From: Paragyromitra xinjiangensis
Lineage: Eukaryota; Ascomycota; Pezizomycetes; Pezizales; Discinaceae
Direction: 5' to 3'
Assembly: GCA_038503065.1 (NCBI GenBank)
Contig: JBCAMK010000004.1
Location: 1,129,001 to 1,193,000 of the forward strand
DNA length: 64,000 nt
Positions 1-11,078 of this stretch are shown here, one piece after another. The notes below the pieces were generated by a model. That model saw only the letters and a program-made list of their open reading frames with translations. It was not told the origin of the DNA and did not search any database. The position numbers and the translations under genes were made by a program. Every line of letters starts with the position of its first letter. Position 1 is the stretch's first letter.

Positions 1-499
1 TTCGCGATGGCATTCGTAGCCGTAAGTCCCAAGATACTGGCGTATATGCTGCTATATTGATCCATGATTGATGAATAATCAACCCCAGTGTATTGGGCCA
101 TGATCGACGAAAGCTCGGCATTGTAGTTACCACTAAATAATCCAAATTAATTCAATATCTAAAGTCAAAAAAAAACGCGCTTGAAGAAGAAACTCACGTT
201 GGGTTGTAACAATAGCCATAACCAATACAATATGACCCATTTTCACAGCAGGTACCATCGCCACAGCTGTAGTAGTTGGAATATGGACAAGTCGAGCGTT
301 TATCTAACAGCACGGCAGGAGTCGAGACCCGTCGTTTGAGTTCATCTATTTGCAGGAGCGTAGGCTCTGGAGCAGCGGAATCAGAAACCACGGTCGCTGC
401 CTGTGTGGGGCCTGGTACAGGAATCGAGTATTCCACGTTTGGAGCAGCGAGAGCAGGAGCGATTACAGCGAGAGCTGAGAGGAGGATTAAAGAGTACAT
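1..499 (-). CDS. secreted Cys-rich protein, partial at left edge
   Basis: Two exons are visible on the minus strand: 499-198 and 132-1, the second running off the window. The intron 197-133 (65 nt) has a GTGAGT donor and a TTAG acceptor. Phase is kept across it, and the second exon stays open to the edge, with several Tyr-Ser-Ser-type residues. The N-terminus is a typical signal peptide (about 19 residues ending ALA-A). A propeptide follows, then a Lys-Arg dibasic site near residue 67 suited to Kex2 cleavage. After it comes a compact Cys module, C-x7-C-x4-CC-x5-C-x5-C, with the CGDGTCC core common in small fungal secreted proteins. This is seen directly. Secretion and processing follow from known rules, and the function is unknown (cell-wall or effector-like). 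The C-terminus is missing, so length and family cannot be fixed. Confidence 0.75.
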
Positions 500-2833
500 G
501 ATGATGATGTACCCTCCTGTGTCGATGCCAATAAGCTGTTTAGATGATGATTATGCCTATTTTGATTCTATGCTTCTTGTTTGTTTCTGAAGGAGACGCG
601 GGGAGGATGTCCAGACCAGCAAACTTGACTTCCTGGAGAGAAGAAACAGAAAGAGGAACACATACAGACGGGATGCCGTTATTATGAACAACCGAACAGA
701 AGTAGCACAGAGGAACAGAAAGGGGAACTAAAACATGTATTGGGGCTCCTCTGCAGCAGTTGTTATACAATTTTCCCACAAGAGTGGATAGTATTTCCCG
801 CTCGTGTGTCAAGGCCGCATCCACCTGTCCTTGTGTCGCATTCGAGCTACATACGACCAATCACAAGAGCCAGTGGCCGATAGTGGCTCAAAGCAGGGAG
901 TATTCTTGTGTTACCATAAACTAAATTTGCCAGTTGAAAAGAATCGTCCCACATATCGCCAGCCGTCTTGTCCCACGTTGTACGGAATTCGGTTTAGCAC
1001 TGAACCTGAAAGGAAATGTCAGAAGCCACCCAACTATTGTGCTTGAAGCGAATCGCTCAGCCTACAAATAGGCTGATACATAACCATACCAGAAGCTGCC
1101 ATCAAATCTAAAGCGAATCGCCACGGCTGACCTGAAAGCTTGTTCATGGTGGCTTTTTCCCCCTTACAACCAAACTTCTGGAGGTTAAACAAACTCCAAA
1201 AAAGATCTAGAACCATTACCTCGAGAATCCCTCCTCCAGAATTAACTCTTTGCTCCATGTACTTTACTCTACCAGCGCATTCCAGGTGCAGACTCGGATA
1301 GCTGACTCTCTGCTGCCCGCACCCGCACGAGTCTTCAATGAAGCCAGTATCAGCCTCGCAGGCTTAATTTGACCGCCAAATCTCGCTAAATTTAACCGGA
1401 TCTACACTAGCTGGTTTTATGCGTTTTGATACCTCCTTTTTTTTGGGAAGGTGCGACACCAAGCGCGACATGTCGGAACGGTGACTCCCATATCCCAGCC
1501 TCTTGGCCTGAAAGGATTGAGGTGGTCTCCCCCGCGCGGGCTCCACTTGAGCCTCATTTCATTAAATACTCCGCCGCAAGTTCACGGCTGTGCCGGTTTC
1601 CCCGCACTGCCACGATAGCTCTCTATCGTATATCGGATAGGTAGTACTTGCTGCATGGAGGTATCTATACATCATTATCTGCTCGAGAATCACTAATAAT
1701 TGTCCACAACCGAGCCTGCACACTGAAAACTGGTAGGTTTTGCTGGTATGCAGATCGAGCCGTGTATGAAAACGGCAGCCATTTACGAGCATCTAAGTAT
1801 CGTTGGTGTAAACAACTCGCTCTGGGGGGGCTAGAAATCTAACCTCTCTGCAGCTATAGGCGGAAACCTCCCTGGATAATCCTATCACCCCTCATAAGAA
1901 TCGGCTAGATATCCAGCTGGAGGCTTCTACGGAAGTTGTGTGAAAGTGAGGTTGGTTTGCGCGAACAACCCGGCTACGCGGCTTGCGCGCTCTTCAGTCT
2001 CAGAGGAAAAAGAAAAACATCCCAATCTTAGCCAACAGTTAGAAACTTGATATCAGAACCCTTCCTCTCGGTGGCCTACTTCTGAATGTCGTTTAGCGTA
2101 GCTAATTCGCCAGTTTGTTCAATTGGTAAAGGGTTCGATCTCCACCAGGATCTTAGTCCTAAATATAAATACAGATCAGACGTCATGTGCTATGATATGC
2201 CTCAACGCTGTGTTTAACGGTGTGATGGCCAACGGCGTGATCGAGCTACCTGGTAATGGGATATTGATATCTGGTACACGTTTCTCCGGTATCACACCTG
2301 CAACAGGCTGAGAAATCTGGCCAAGCCGGTAGCAGAAGTACCTTTTTAGCTGTTCCATCGACGGTGAAGGTGCTAAACGATGTGGGGGTGTTCACTGCTT
2401 CTCATACTTCACACAAGCGAGCCCCACTGGGTTTAGCAGCCTTTTTCTACCAGTATAGGATACTAGTGTGAACATGGCTGAAAATAGAGAAATACATTTA
2501 ACAGTCCTTCCCCAACTATTCACTCCTTTATCTTCCTTATTCTATCCTAGCTTTCCCTTCGTATGGCTCCACCTAACTCTCAATTTATGCTTATTCTTAC
2601 CCTTTCCAAAGTCATGGCCCTCATGTCGGTTCCTTAGCGAAGAATGAGAATCGAACCCCGGTGAGAGTGACTGATGCTAATAATTACCATGACTGTGTAT
2701 GGTCGGCAAACTCTTTTCGGCAGTCTTTCATGTGACAACTCATATGCTGTCACTCGGCTTACCCTCCACAATAATCGTTGGGGGCAAATATATACATGTA
2801 TGTATATTTCTTCCTGGTATGGCCGTACGTAAC
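500..2833. other. non-coding stretch, no supported gene
   Basis: The open frames here are short, overlap on both strands and lack coherent composition or joinable splice sites. Two isolated tRNA B-box-like words occur (2132-2142 on plus, 2647-2657 on minus), but no cloverleaf can be folded around either. The first 300 bases are the presumed promoter of the secreted protein at the left edge. Confidence 0.5.
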
Positions 2834-2841
2834 TACATGTA

Positions 2842-3276
2842 CAGTTCAATCGCCCTATAAGGGTTCGCCGTATAAGGGTATCTGCTCTATAAGGGTATAC
2901 TTGGCAGTCCCGACTTTTTTGTATGGTAAAATAAGGGTATCGCTTTATAAGAATACCCTTAGGGTTTTGAAATTTCTTTGGTGGTATACCCTTATAGCTA
3001 GTGTATGGTTAAGGTTTTCTAAGTGATAGGTCTAGTTCATCACCCTTGACAAACTTACCAGTATCTCACATATTACTATCACAGCATTCATCTCAAAAGT
3101 CCCGGTTTTTAAAAAGGCAGGCTTTTCTGAAATATGGGCCTAGAAGCTTCCAGATATTTTGGGGCTTGATACAAAATCTAAAATTAGAAATATCACTCAG
3201 TAGTACTATAAGGGTAACTGCTCTATAAGGGTATAAACTCTGGCCCGGAGTGAACCCTTATAGGGAGATTGAACTG
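2842..3276. mobile_element. pogo/Fot1-like (Tc1-mariner) MITE, 435 bp
   Basis: The ends form inverted repeats of about 25 bp with one mismatch. The left end reads CAGTTCAATCGCCCTATAAG and the right end, on the other strand, CAGTTCAATCTCCCTATAAG, both continuing GGTTC. Each end abuts TA, the target duplication of the Tc1/mariner superfamily. The flanks are in fact an identical palindromic octamer, TACATGTA (2834-2841 and 3277-3284). The CCCTATAAGGG blocks resemble termini of fungal pogo/Fot1-type elements as I remember them. No transposase frame lies inside, so this is a non-autonomous copy. Because the octamer is palindromic, the true duplication could be TA or all 8 bp. Confidence 0.8.
2871..3235 (+). 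repeat. subterminal 29-bp direct repeat pair inside the MITE
   Basis: The segment 2871-2899 recurs at 3207-3235 in the same orientation with one mismatch (TATAAGGGTA, then TCTGC or ACTGC, then TCTATAAGGG and TATA). The outer ends are inverted while these inner blocks are direct, which is not the usual symmetric layout of a MITE. Confidence 0.8.
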
Positions 3277-3284
3277 TACATGTA

Positions 3285-4676
3285 TTTCTACTGCTTAGCT
3301 CTATTCTTTCGATTCCCTGTAGGTTTTCCTAGCGTGCCCCACTATTTCCCTACTTTATTCTTCCTTCTTCACCCTTTCTGCTCTTCATGTCAATACATGT
3401 ACCTATGTGTATACCAACTACATTTCACAAAAGTGTATAGAAACCGATTCGGAACACAGTCGTATCGGTGGAGGGTAGCAATGTAATTGCTGGTACCAAA
3501 TGTCTCTTTGACTGTATGGGAGCTTTGTTAATCCAATGGATAGCTGTGATTGCTAAAGGAAGGGAATTTTGACCGAGCACCTTAACATAGTGCATTGGAA
3601 GACAAAATACACCGATGATTAGAGTGCAAGCATAAAATTAAACCTTAGACGCGTCAATTTCGAAGGCTAAACAAGTCATACAATTAGAGAGCCTTCTATG
3701 TTACCAGGCGAGTTTTTTGGGCAGTGGATACATTTATTAGGGAGGTGCGGGTATGTGACTAGTGGTGATGATACAACCAAACGACATCCCTCCTCCCCAA
3801 CATCACGAGCCACCCAAATCCCAACCAAATCATCTACCCCCTCCACTACGTTACCTATATCTATAGACTGCTATCTTAGACAAGGTATTATACCCTCCTA
3901 ATCCCTGCTGGTGATCAGTTTCGGATGCTAATGTGACCCAAATGTCGGCTGGTGCTTCTTGGTGACTCTTTTCATGTGTTATCACTCGGCAATGTTAAAT
4001 ATGGAATATTCTTCTAGGTCTAGTACCACCGCGCTTGAAACGAGTTGGATACTGTTACACGCTCTCCGGCATTGCCATGCGGTTTGGTGGTACGCTTGGT
4101 GTAGCAACGCGATGGTAAGGGGTTATATATGTTGGCTGTGCTATCAATGCTACTACATGTATTGGCGTGGGGATTATTGGTGCAACCATTGATTATCACT
4201 CGATTACAGGCACCTCTTCATTTGGTGCGATAATCCGAACAAACGGCATAATTATAATCCATAGCTTTGCAGGATGGGGAAAACTCATGATCAAAAGTGA
4301 TAATAACTAGCTGCAGGGTCGGGTCCTAGAACTCTCCACATCTATCGATCAAATACAAAAAAGAAATAATCCTCCTCTCAATCAAGCTTCATGCCAGTAA
4401 AGAACGGCAAAAAGCCAACCATACGAAACAACACTCCCCTGAAGAAAAGAAAAAGAGAAAAGTCACTAACACAGGGGGTATGATCAAATACTATAGGGAT
4501 TCACATTTGATCTAGTTATCGCAATCTTGCAGGAGAATTGTAATCGGCCAAATGAAAAAAACTAGCTCTTGAACCACATGCACGCAAGCCCTACGGTTGA
4601 GCTGCTACTTCGCCATGAAGTAGGGCTGAATTCCGAGGAGCCTGTTCATTGTGAATCTCCCCTCTCATAACGGTGA
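3285..4676. other. non-coding stretch
   Basis: No supported gene. Two copies of the recurring word TTATCACTCG lie at 3979-3988 and 4193-4202. The second is followed by a GCACC/GGTGC hairpin and a GATAATC word complementary to the GATTATC of the motif. This looks like decayed repeat DNA. Confidence 0.4.
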
Positions 4677-5379
4677 TTACCAACCGTTATAACGCTCATG
4701 TTTCGAATGATGCGGATCATCCTCGTGTCTTGGAGGTGTCAAGTGGTCTGCCCCCAAATACTCGAACAATCGCCAGAGCTTCCTGTTACGAGCGTCCTGA
4801 CGATTCTTCCGCTGATCACTGCTGGAGCTAGTATCGGCGAGACCATAGGCGGTGAGAAGGCGGTCGAGGACGCTGACTATGGTGGGCTTTGTTAATACGA
4901 GGAATTGGAGTTTGAGAGGGGAAGAATTTACCGTCCAATGCTTTGAAATCTTCAACTGTCCTGGGGACAGTAAACTCCTTCGGATATGTTCCGTCGTGTT
5001 TCACTTTTGGGTGCACCTCTCTCCATACCGATTTCGAACTAATAGTTCTATTGATTTGGTCGATTTGGAGATGATCCCTGGAGATTTTTAGAGAGTTAGA
5101 TCCCGAGTATCTTAGTATTTTACTGCAATTGACAAACCTCCGGAGTAGATCGCTCAGGGCATTAGGCTCAAGCTCTCGATTTCCGGCACCATAGCCCCAT
5201 GCCCCGTCTCTACAGCCACAATCGTAGGAGTGACGTATGCTACCCCCAGGCGTAGCGTTTCCTGAACCATGCCTGAGAGCCTCGTCGACAACGTCTTGAA
5301 CAGTTAATCTTCCTTCTGGGTAGCCGCTACCTCTGGGGTAAACTGTTCTGTCTTCATAGCTGTTGAAGTTTCCAGCCAT
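4677..5379 (-). pseudogene. uncharacterised protein gene with apparent +1 frameshift
   Basis: A protein-like frame starts at ATG 5379 and runs to about 4890. It is hydrophilic with conserved-looking blocks such as VWREVHPKVKHDGTYP and FTVPRTVEDFKAL. The same style continues one frame over (PTIVSVLDRLL, DARNRKLWRLFEYLG) to a stop at 4677. The switch falls near 4890-4895 on the minus strand, around ATT AAC AAA G CCC, and amounts to skipping one base. An intron from a GTATGG donor near 5037 to the AG at about 4891 would also restore phase, but it would discard the most protein-like part, so I think it less likely. The locus may be a pseudogene, an assembly error or a real frameshift. The blocks recall a small fungal family of unknown function, and I do not assign a role. 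Confidence 0.5.
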
Positions 5380-8268
5380 GTCTGTTAAGATTTTAAAAAG
5401 GATCTGTCTAGAGATGGCGATATGGAATAGGATATGATGTTGATCAGGTGTTGGAACCTGATTCTAGGAGATTTTCTGCTTGTTTGGTACTTTGGAGTGA
5501 GTGGGAACTGGTAATGGATTGTATGGGGACGAGATAAAGTATGTTGGTGAAGGAGTTTTGCGGGGGCGAAGACTGAAGTATTTATTCTCCACAGTCGGTA
5601 AAAACCACTCCACGAACTCCTATCACTCCCACACTCGTGCCCACAAGGGGCTCGCCCTGGTGTCCTTTAGGGCAGTGGCAGTTCACGCGCTCACATCTCA
5701 TCCTACTTATCAAGCGGATAGATACACCGCGCTATGCATCGAGGGAATGTCTGCCAAGTACTTGACTCGGTGCAGTCGCGAACGGCTACTAGGGAATTTT
5801 GGACAAAGACTTCGGTGTTGCCGTTCCGCGGTTGGCGGAGAGCTTCTAGAATCTTTGCATACTTAATCTCTGCGTACTCTAGATCGTAAGTAAGGAAGGA
5901 GCGATTGTGCTGTGCTATGCTCTGATAATTGAAGCTTGATAGGGATTTAAGTACATTATGCAGGTACTTAGCCGAACTCTGCCGCCATCACAAGGGGCTA
6001 TCTGTTACAGGTAGGGCGATGCGTAGGGCGACACGGCAAGGTGCTGGTGTTATAACAGGAGTTCTATTCATGGTTCTTGGGTAGTGAGCAAAACCCGGAA
6101 TTAGAATCAAACACATGATCATTGACACCTTGGGGGAAACGGGTCGTGTTATAGATTCAAAAACCCGGTTTCGCGATAATTTCATAAGGCCCACAGCTTC
6201 TCTCAGTCTGCAGTAGATCTTGCAGATACCCGTTAACGATACCTATCGTTAGTGGTACCTTGTAACCGTTGATGATGTCACTTTGGCGTTAGTTATCGGG
6301 GGGATGTACCTTACCGTGTGTATTGATTAAAATTCCGTTTATGGGCTGCACCTTAGAACGTGGCTGCGCAACAGATGCACTCGTAAGGTACCTGCTTAGC
6401 CTTAACCTCCTAGAGGGAAACAGTTTGCTGTATGAACTCGAAACGGACGTGATGGGGTGAATGACCGGTCGTTTCTTTTTCTGAGACCTCGTGGGTCAAA
6501 GACGTCTGATTACTGCTCAGTCATAATTCTCGAGGACAGTTGGCATAGAGTTGGAGTTCTACAGAATCGGGACTTTTAGGGATTTCCAACGGATTATCCT
6601 ATGCAGCTGGACCCCGTGCTCCTCGTACGGCCACTTTAAGCTCATGATTTTTAGAAATATATCGGTAAGTATTAGACGAGGTAAATATTTTTGAATTACT
6701 GTCTGGTGATCGCACGGTCGGTGAAGTGTGGACTACGCGGGGTGAAGCTCAAGTAGTACTAACCCTTGGCAGATAGTTGCGCCCATCCGCTGGTCATGGT
6801 ATAAGATGAGCTAATACGCGACTGATAGCTATCCAACTCCTCAAGTTCCAAGTTTTGGTTACCGATTAAGCACAGCTACATTCATCTCTCGAAGTTAGGT
6901 CACTGGGATAAACTAATAACCTACATATAGATATAAAGCCTTACCGCTCTCATTATCGATAATAGATTGCCTAGCGAGTGATAATGTATGACGGCATGAG
7001 CTTTTTTAAGGCCAAGTAACACCACAGGGGTCCAACATACCAAGAGCTAGTGGTTTAATTATGGTTGTAGTCTATAGTAGAGAATCTTAGGTCTGTGTAA
7101 CCTTCAAAAATCTTTAGGTTCAGGTGAGCTGGTAGCACACTTCTGTGCTTGAGTATTTCACCGGCCGAGTGCGATATCCACAATTGCTAGATACGCCTTC
7201 TCAGCCACACGCACGGCTAAGTATTTAGAAATCCTTCTTGCAATTAGTCAAATCGGATAGCTTGGCTAAGCGTCACGGTTGTAATCTGTCGGACTCGAAT
7301 TGTTAGCTAGTATCACACCCATTGGCCACATAGCTGGGAGAGCGTGCGTAGTGTCCTTCAAAGAAAAAATCTGGCAGAGGAGCAAATATGACGCGAGGCG
7401 TCATACCTCCTAGCCCAAGGTTCCCGACTAACTGGGATTGGTAAGGTGATATTATGGTTCTCGAATCTCGGCAGGTAGCCACATGGTATTTCTGTTGTAC
7501 AAACGAGAAGTCGCCAAATATCTCCGGGCTGTCTTCCCAGGCCAATCTATCAGCTAGCGACCTGACGCCCCCCAAACTTCCCGTTCTCTGTAAGCCTTCA
7601 CTGATTGTTCCTCGAACCACCTGCAGCAACTAACTCAAATCTGACAAATAAAACCCTCAATGAGTCACTCCAGGCTTGTCTTATCTTGTGTTTAGGATTC
7701 GGCCTAAAACAAATAAACACAGCTCTTCTTAGTCTAGGCTCTATAACCTCATATTTTCGACTTGCGGCCACATGTGGCGAATTAATCACTCAATCAATTA
7801 GCCACATGCAGCTCCACTAACGAGTGATAGTTTATGATAACGGTAATCCATCGGAACACGTGATCATGCTGAACCCAGAATTTCTGTCGTAAGACCTAGA
7901 ACTCCATCGTATGAACTAGAACCTCCTGCCACAGAACTTTATGCTGAAAAATGAGTCCGCTTCCAACGAATAGCATTGGCCACCAAGTAAGTGATCAGAA
8001 ACCTGAATTTATGAATATTTCCAAACCTTCGATGTGTGCAGGGTTGCAGCCCTACGCGGAGTTAGGACTGTGTTTTCGGAATTAGTGCTGGGCACCCCAC
8101 ACAAATCATCGCCACCTTGCTCGGTAATCCAGAGTGCCAAGACCTGCATTAGAAATCCACCACAATCACTCTCATCAAAAGCTTTCTTATCCCTCCCCTC
8201 CCCTTGACCATCGACAACTCACCTAACGACACTTTTTACGATCAACTAACCACCAAAAATTCGAAAAG
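5380..8268. other. intergenic, no supported gene
   Basis: Short conflicting frames only. CGAGTGAT words occur at 6975-6982 and 7821-7828, and the sequence after both is similar for about 20 bases, suggesting remnants of one repeat. A 12-bp palindrome, ATTATCGATAAT, lies just before the first. A 108-codon frame at 7303-7629 (-) has no family resemblance and is not called. Confidence 0.4.
8182..8205 (+). promoter_or_regulatory. pyrimidine-rich core promoter tract of RPL10
   Basis: A C/T-only run broken by a single A lies about 65-90 bases before the RPL10 start codon. CT tracts near transcription starts are typical of highly expressed filamentous-fungal genes. The role is inferred from position. 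Confidence 0.4.
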
Positions 8269-9336
8269 ATGGCCCGCCGCCCTGCCCGTTGCTACCGCTA
8301 CTGCAAGAGTGAGTTTCCACGATAATGTTGGTCTTTGGGAGATGGGAGATGGGAGATGGCTGGAGGAAGGGAACTAGGGGATAGAGAACCCAGCTGGAGG
8401 AAGAATGAGTGGTGGAGGAGCTTATCGCAAACGAGGAGTAAAATACTGATGAAAATTGTTTCAAACAGACAAGCCGTACCCTAAGTCGCGCTTCAACCGT
8501 GGTGTCCCCGACCCTAAGATCAGGATTTTCGATTTGGGACGTAAGCGTGCTGGTGTCGACGAGTTCCCTCTCTGCGTCCACTTGGTCTCCAACGAGTACG
8601 AGCAGCTTTCTTCCGAGGTACGTCATCAAAACCCCCACAACCCAGGCACACGGTAGATGAAGATGAAGGAAGAGATGTCGATGGAGGCTGATTGTTTTTT
8701 TCTATGGGGGAACTATTAGGCTCTCGAAGCCGCTCGTATTTGCGCCAACAAGTACCTTGTCAAGATTGCTGGAAAGGATGGTTTCCACATGAGAGTCCGG
8801 TATGTCAACTCGAAATCTCTACCTCACCCAAGGAAGCGAGACGAATGTCGGCCTCATTGCTAACGTCCCTTCCACTCATAGTGCCCACCCCTTCCACGTC
8901 ATCCGTATCAACAAGATGTTGTCGTGCGCCGGAGCCGATAGGCTCCAAACTGGTATGCGTGGTGCCTGGGGTAAGCCGAACGGTACCGTTGCCCGTGTCA
9001 ACATCGGCCAGATCATTCTGTCTGTCCGTACTCGTGATGCCCACCGTGCCACCGCTATTGAGGCTCTGAGGAGATCTCAATATAAGTACGTTTTCCCTCT
9101 TAAGCCCTCTCCCTCGATATTCAACAAAATACTGACCTACACAAAATAGGTTCCCTGGTCGCCAAAAGATCATCGTCTCCAAGAACTGGGGTTTCACTCC
9201 TCTCCGCCGTGATGAGTACGTCGAGAAGCGCAAGGCTGGTGAGGTCAAGGTCGACGGTGCTTATGTCCAGTTCCTGAGGCCTAAGGGCCAGCTTGAGCAA
9301 AACATGCGTAGATTCCCTGAGGCTTTCGCCGCCTAG
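8269..9336 (+). CDS. RPL10: 60S ribosomal protein L10 (uL16)
   Basis: Five exons: 8269-8308, 8469-8617, 8720-8799, 8882-9085 and 9150-9336. They join in phase to 660 nt, giving 219 residues, the usual length of the family. The N-terminus [18 protein letters not shown], then [13 protein letters not shown], the basic loop of the [19 protein letters not shown] region and MRGAWGKP are hallmark uL16 sequences. The C-terminal [16 protein letters not shown] block completes the fold. The protein sits near the peptidyl-transferase centre and P-site of the large subunit and is fitted late in 60S maturation. Introns are 160, 102, 82 and 64 nt, with donors GTGAGT, GTACGT, GTATGT and GTACGT. The first splits codon 14 right after the initial basic block, a dense 5' intron pattern usual for fungal ribosomal protein genes. 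The start codon has the context AAAAGATGG. Confidence 0.98.
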
Positions 9337-9392
9337 ACGGAGGTGTAAATGTTTTCTTTTTCTACGTTTGGTCTTGGGCAAGGAATTTGGGG

Positions 9393-9398
9393 AATAAA
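9393..9398 (+). terminator. polyadenylation signal AATAAA after RPL10
   Basis: A canonical AATAAA begins 57 bases after the RPL10 stop codon, within an A/T-rich stretch. Function is inferred from position. Confidence 0.45.
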
Positions 9399-9768
9399 AA
9401 CTTGTATGCGATATTTTAAAAAGTTGAAAATTACACCATACAGTTTATTTCTTCATCGTTACCTCAGAATTTATGGAGTTTAGGAGTGTCTCGATATCAA
9501 ACGTGATTACAATATGGATATTTCTATCAATAATTTAGTGATCATAGTAGCATACATAAGCTAGTTGCTACTCAGAGGAAATGTAGAATCCTTGATAACT
9601 TGAAGCTTGAGAATTTGAATTTCAGTAATAACTTCGGAGCTGATAAAATGCTACGACAATCTTTGCAGCAGAGAGCTCTTAGAGAGTTTTATTCCGCTAC
9701 CGGATTCCTGGGTAACATAATCTAGCTTCCATTGCTCATACAACCGGGGTGACACTGCAGATGTTGAG

Positions 9769-10323
9769 TCACCCATAACTCAGCATAAGGATCGGTCCAA
9801 TGGACACACCGACGGGTTTGCTTCCCATGCAGCAATTACGTGCCCAGAAAAGGCAGCCTAGCAAAGATTTAGTGAGAAAGTAAGTAATCAAAGCAGGAAG
9901 GTCTTTATTTACTCACCGACATCCCTCACCCAGATAACAAGTATGTACAGCAAGAAAGAAGAAAAGACGATGTAAATAATACCAGTATCATCCTCCAAGA
10001 GGCGCCTAAACCTTCGTTATTCGGCTCAGCATTGTTTTGTAGGTTTCTGATTCCAGAATTGAGAGCTGCTGCGTAGTTTCTGGCACACCCGCCCAGCAAG
10101 TCTAGAGAGGGTTCCTCCAACAGACTGCAGTAATTGGGATAGTGATTAATTAGTGAGTAAAATGGAACTAATTGGGCGAGAAAACATACAATTTCGCTAT
10201 ATCCTCAGTGCTTAGGTTTCTCATCACAGCTCTGACTTCTGTAATATAGTTTTCTGTCGAAGCCCTTATCAGGGCCTGTAGAGGGGTTTCATTTCGTCCC
10301 TCAGCAGGTGTGTGGATGTTCAT
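9769..10323 (-). CDS. small single-pass membrane protein, four exons
   Basis: The gene was assembled from exons 10323-10190, 10124-10089, 10011-9917 and 9857-9769. Introns are 65, 77 and 59 nt with donors GTATGT, GTGTGC and GTGAGT; all junctions keep phase and the total is 354 nt (117 residues). The second exon is only 36 nt. The N-terminal half contains an ankyrin-like block (NETPLQALIRAS) followed by acidic helix-like sequence. The C-terminal half has a basic stretch (FRRLLEDDTG), a clear transmembrane segment of about 20 residues (IIYIVFSSFLLYILVIW) and a Cys-rich tail. The frame is open upstream to about 10405 with similar sequence, so an earlier exon is possible and the start is uncertain. 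No family is recognised. The in-phase splicing is strong evidence that it is coding; the function is unknown. Confidence 0.6.
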
Positions 10324-10659
10324 TAGGAAACCTGATAGCACCCCTAGGCTCAGAAAAATCTCAGATAGATAGGTGGTTTTTGAAGATGCTTGGATGGATA
10401 TTAGTTATATCAATGCAAGAGCAAAAACTTGAAGGAATAATAGCGAGAAACGAGAAGCTAGAAGGAGCAAAGAAATCAGGATAGCACTGTATCGTTCTAC
10501 CCCTGCAATGGGGCCCGAGATAAGATAAAAAGAATATTATAGAAGGGAGAGGTGGTGAAATGAAAGAAGACATACAAACAAGTGTAGAGGGAGTGGTTGA
10601 AAGAAGCTATCACATGAGGAAAATTTGCAAAGGAAATTATTATCGATACTACATGTAGC

Positions 10660-11070
10660 CAGCGCAAGCAATCATCCGGTCCGTCTAAAAACTGAGTGGG
10701 ACGGACTAGACTAGCTGGGCTCCGTCTAGTCCTAGTCGACTAGATGGATTTTTTGGAGGCTCAAGTATATACTCTTTTCCCCAAGGGGCCTGATAGCGCC
10801 TGATCACAGGCCACCTCTCGATTGGCGAAAAGATTGGAGAGAGTGTGATTTCTAAATGCTGATATTCACTTTATGAACTTTGTTAGAGTAACTCTATCTA
10901 AATCCACGCACTTCTACCAACTACTAAATTTAGGTGTCTTGGCAGTCCGTCAATTTTTTGGTCGGACTGGCTTGGAAAAAAAGACTGAGTGCTTGGCAGT
11001 CCTTCCAGCTCTTGACGGACCGACTTGGCAGCAGTTGACTGCGGTCGACTGTGGTCGATTGTTTGCACTG
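10660..11070. mobile_element. non-autonomous hAT-type element (MITE), 411 bp
   Basis: The ends are imperfect inverted repeats: left CAGCGCAAGCAATCATCC, right (other strand) CAGTGCAAACAATCGACC. They differ mostly by C/T and G/A transitions. The element is flanked by an exact 8-bp direct repeat, CATGTAGC, at 10652-10659 and 11071-11078. Termini starting CAGNG plus an 8-bp target duplication are diagnostic of the hAT superfamily. The interior holds repeated GTCCGTC/GACGGAC words and no transposase, so it would need a partner enzyme elsewhere. The transitions between the two ends would fit repeat-induced point mutation, but two sequences cannot prove that. Confidence 0.88.
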
Positions 11071-11078
11071 CATGTAGC

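Noticed and set aside
2101..2160. tRNA gene suggested by AATTGGTA followed by GGTTCGATC
   Set aside because: The D-loop-like and T-loop-like words are adjacent, with no room for an anticodon arm, and no acceptor stem can be formed.
2636..2700. tRNA gene on minus strand suggested by GGTTCGATTCT
   Set aside because: The T-stem does not pair and no anticodon or acceptor stem fits; it is at most a relic.
7303..7629. 108-codon minus-strand ORF
   Set aside because: Mixed composition without motif or splice support, in a region with decayed repeats.
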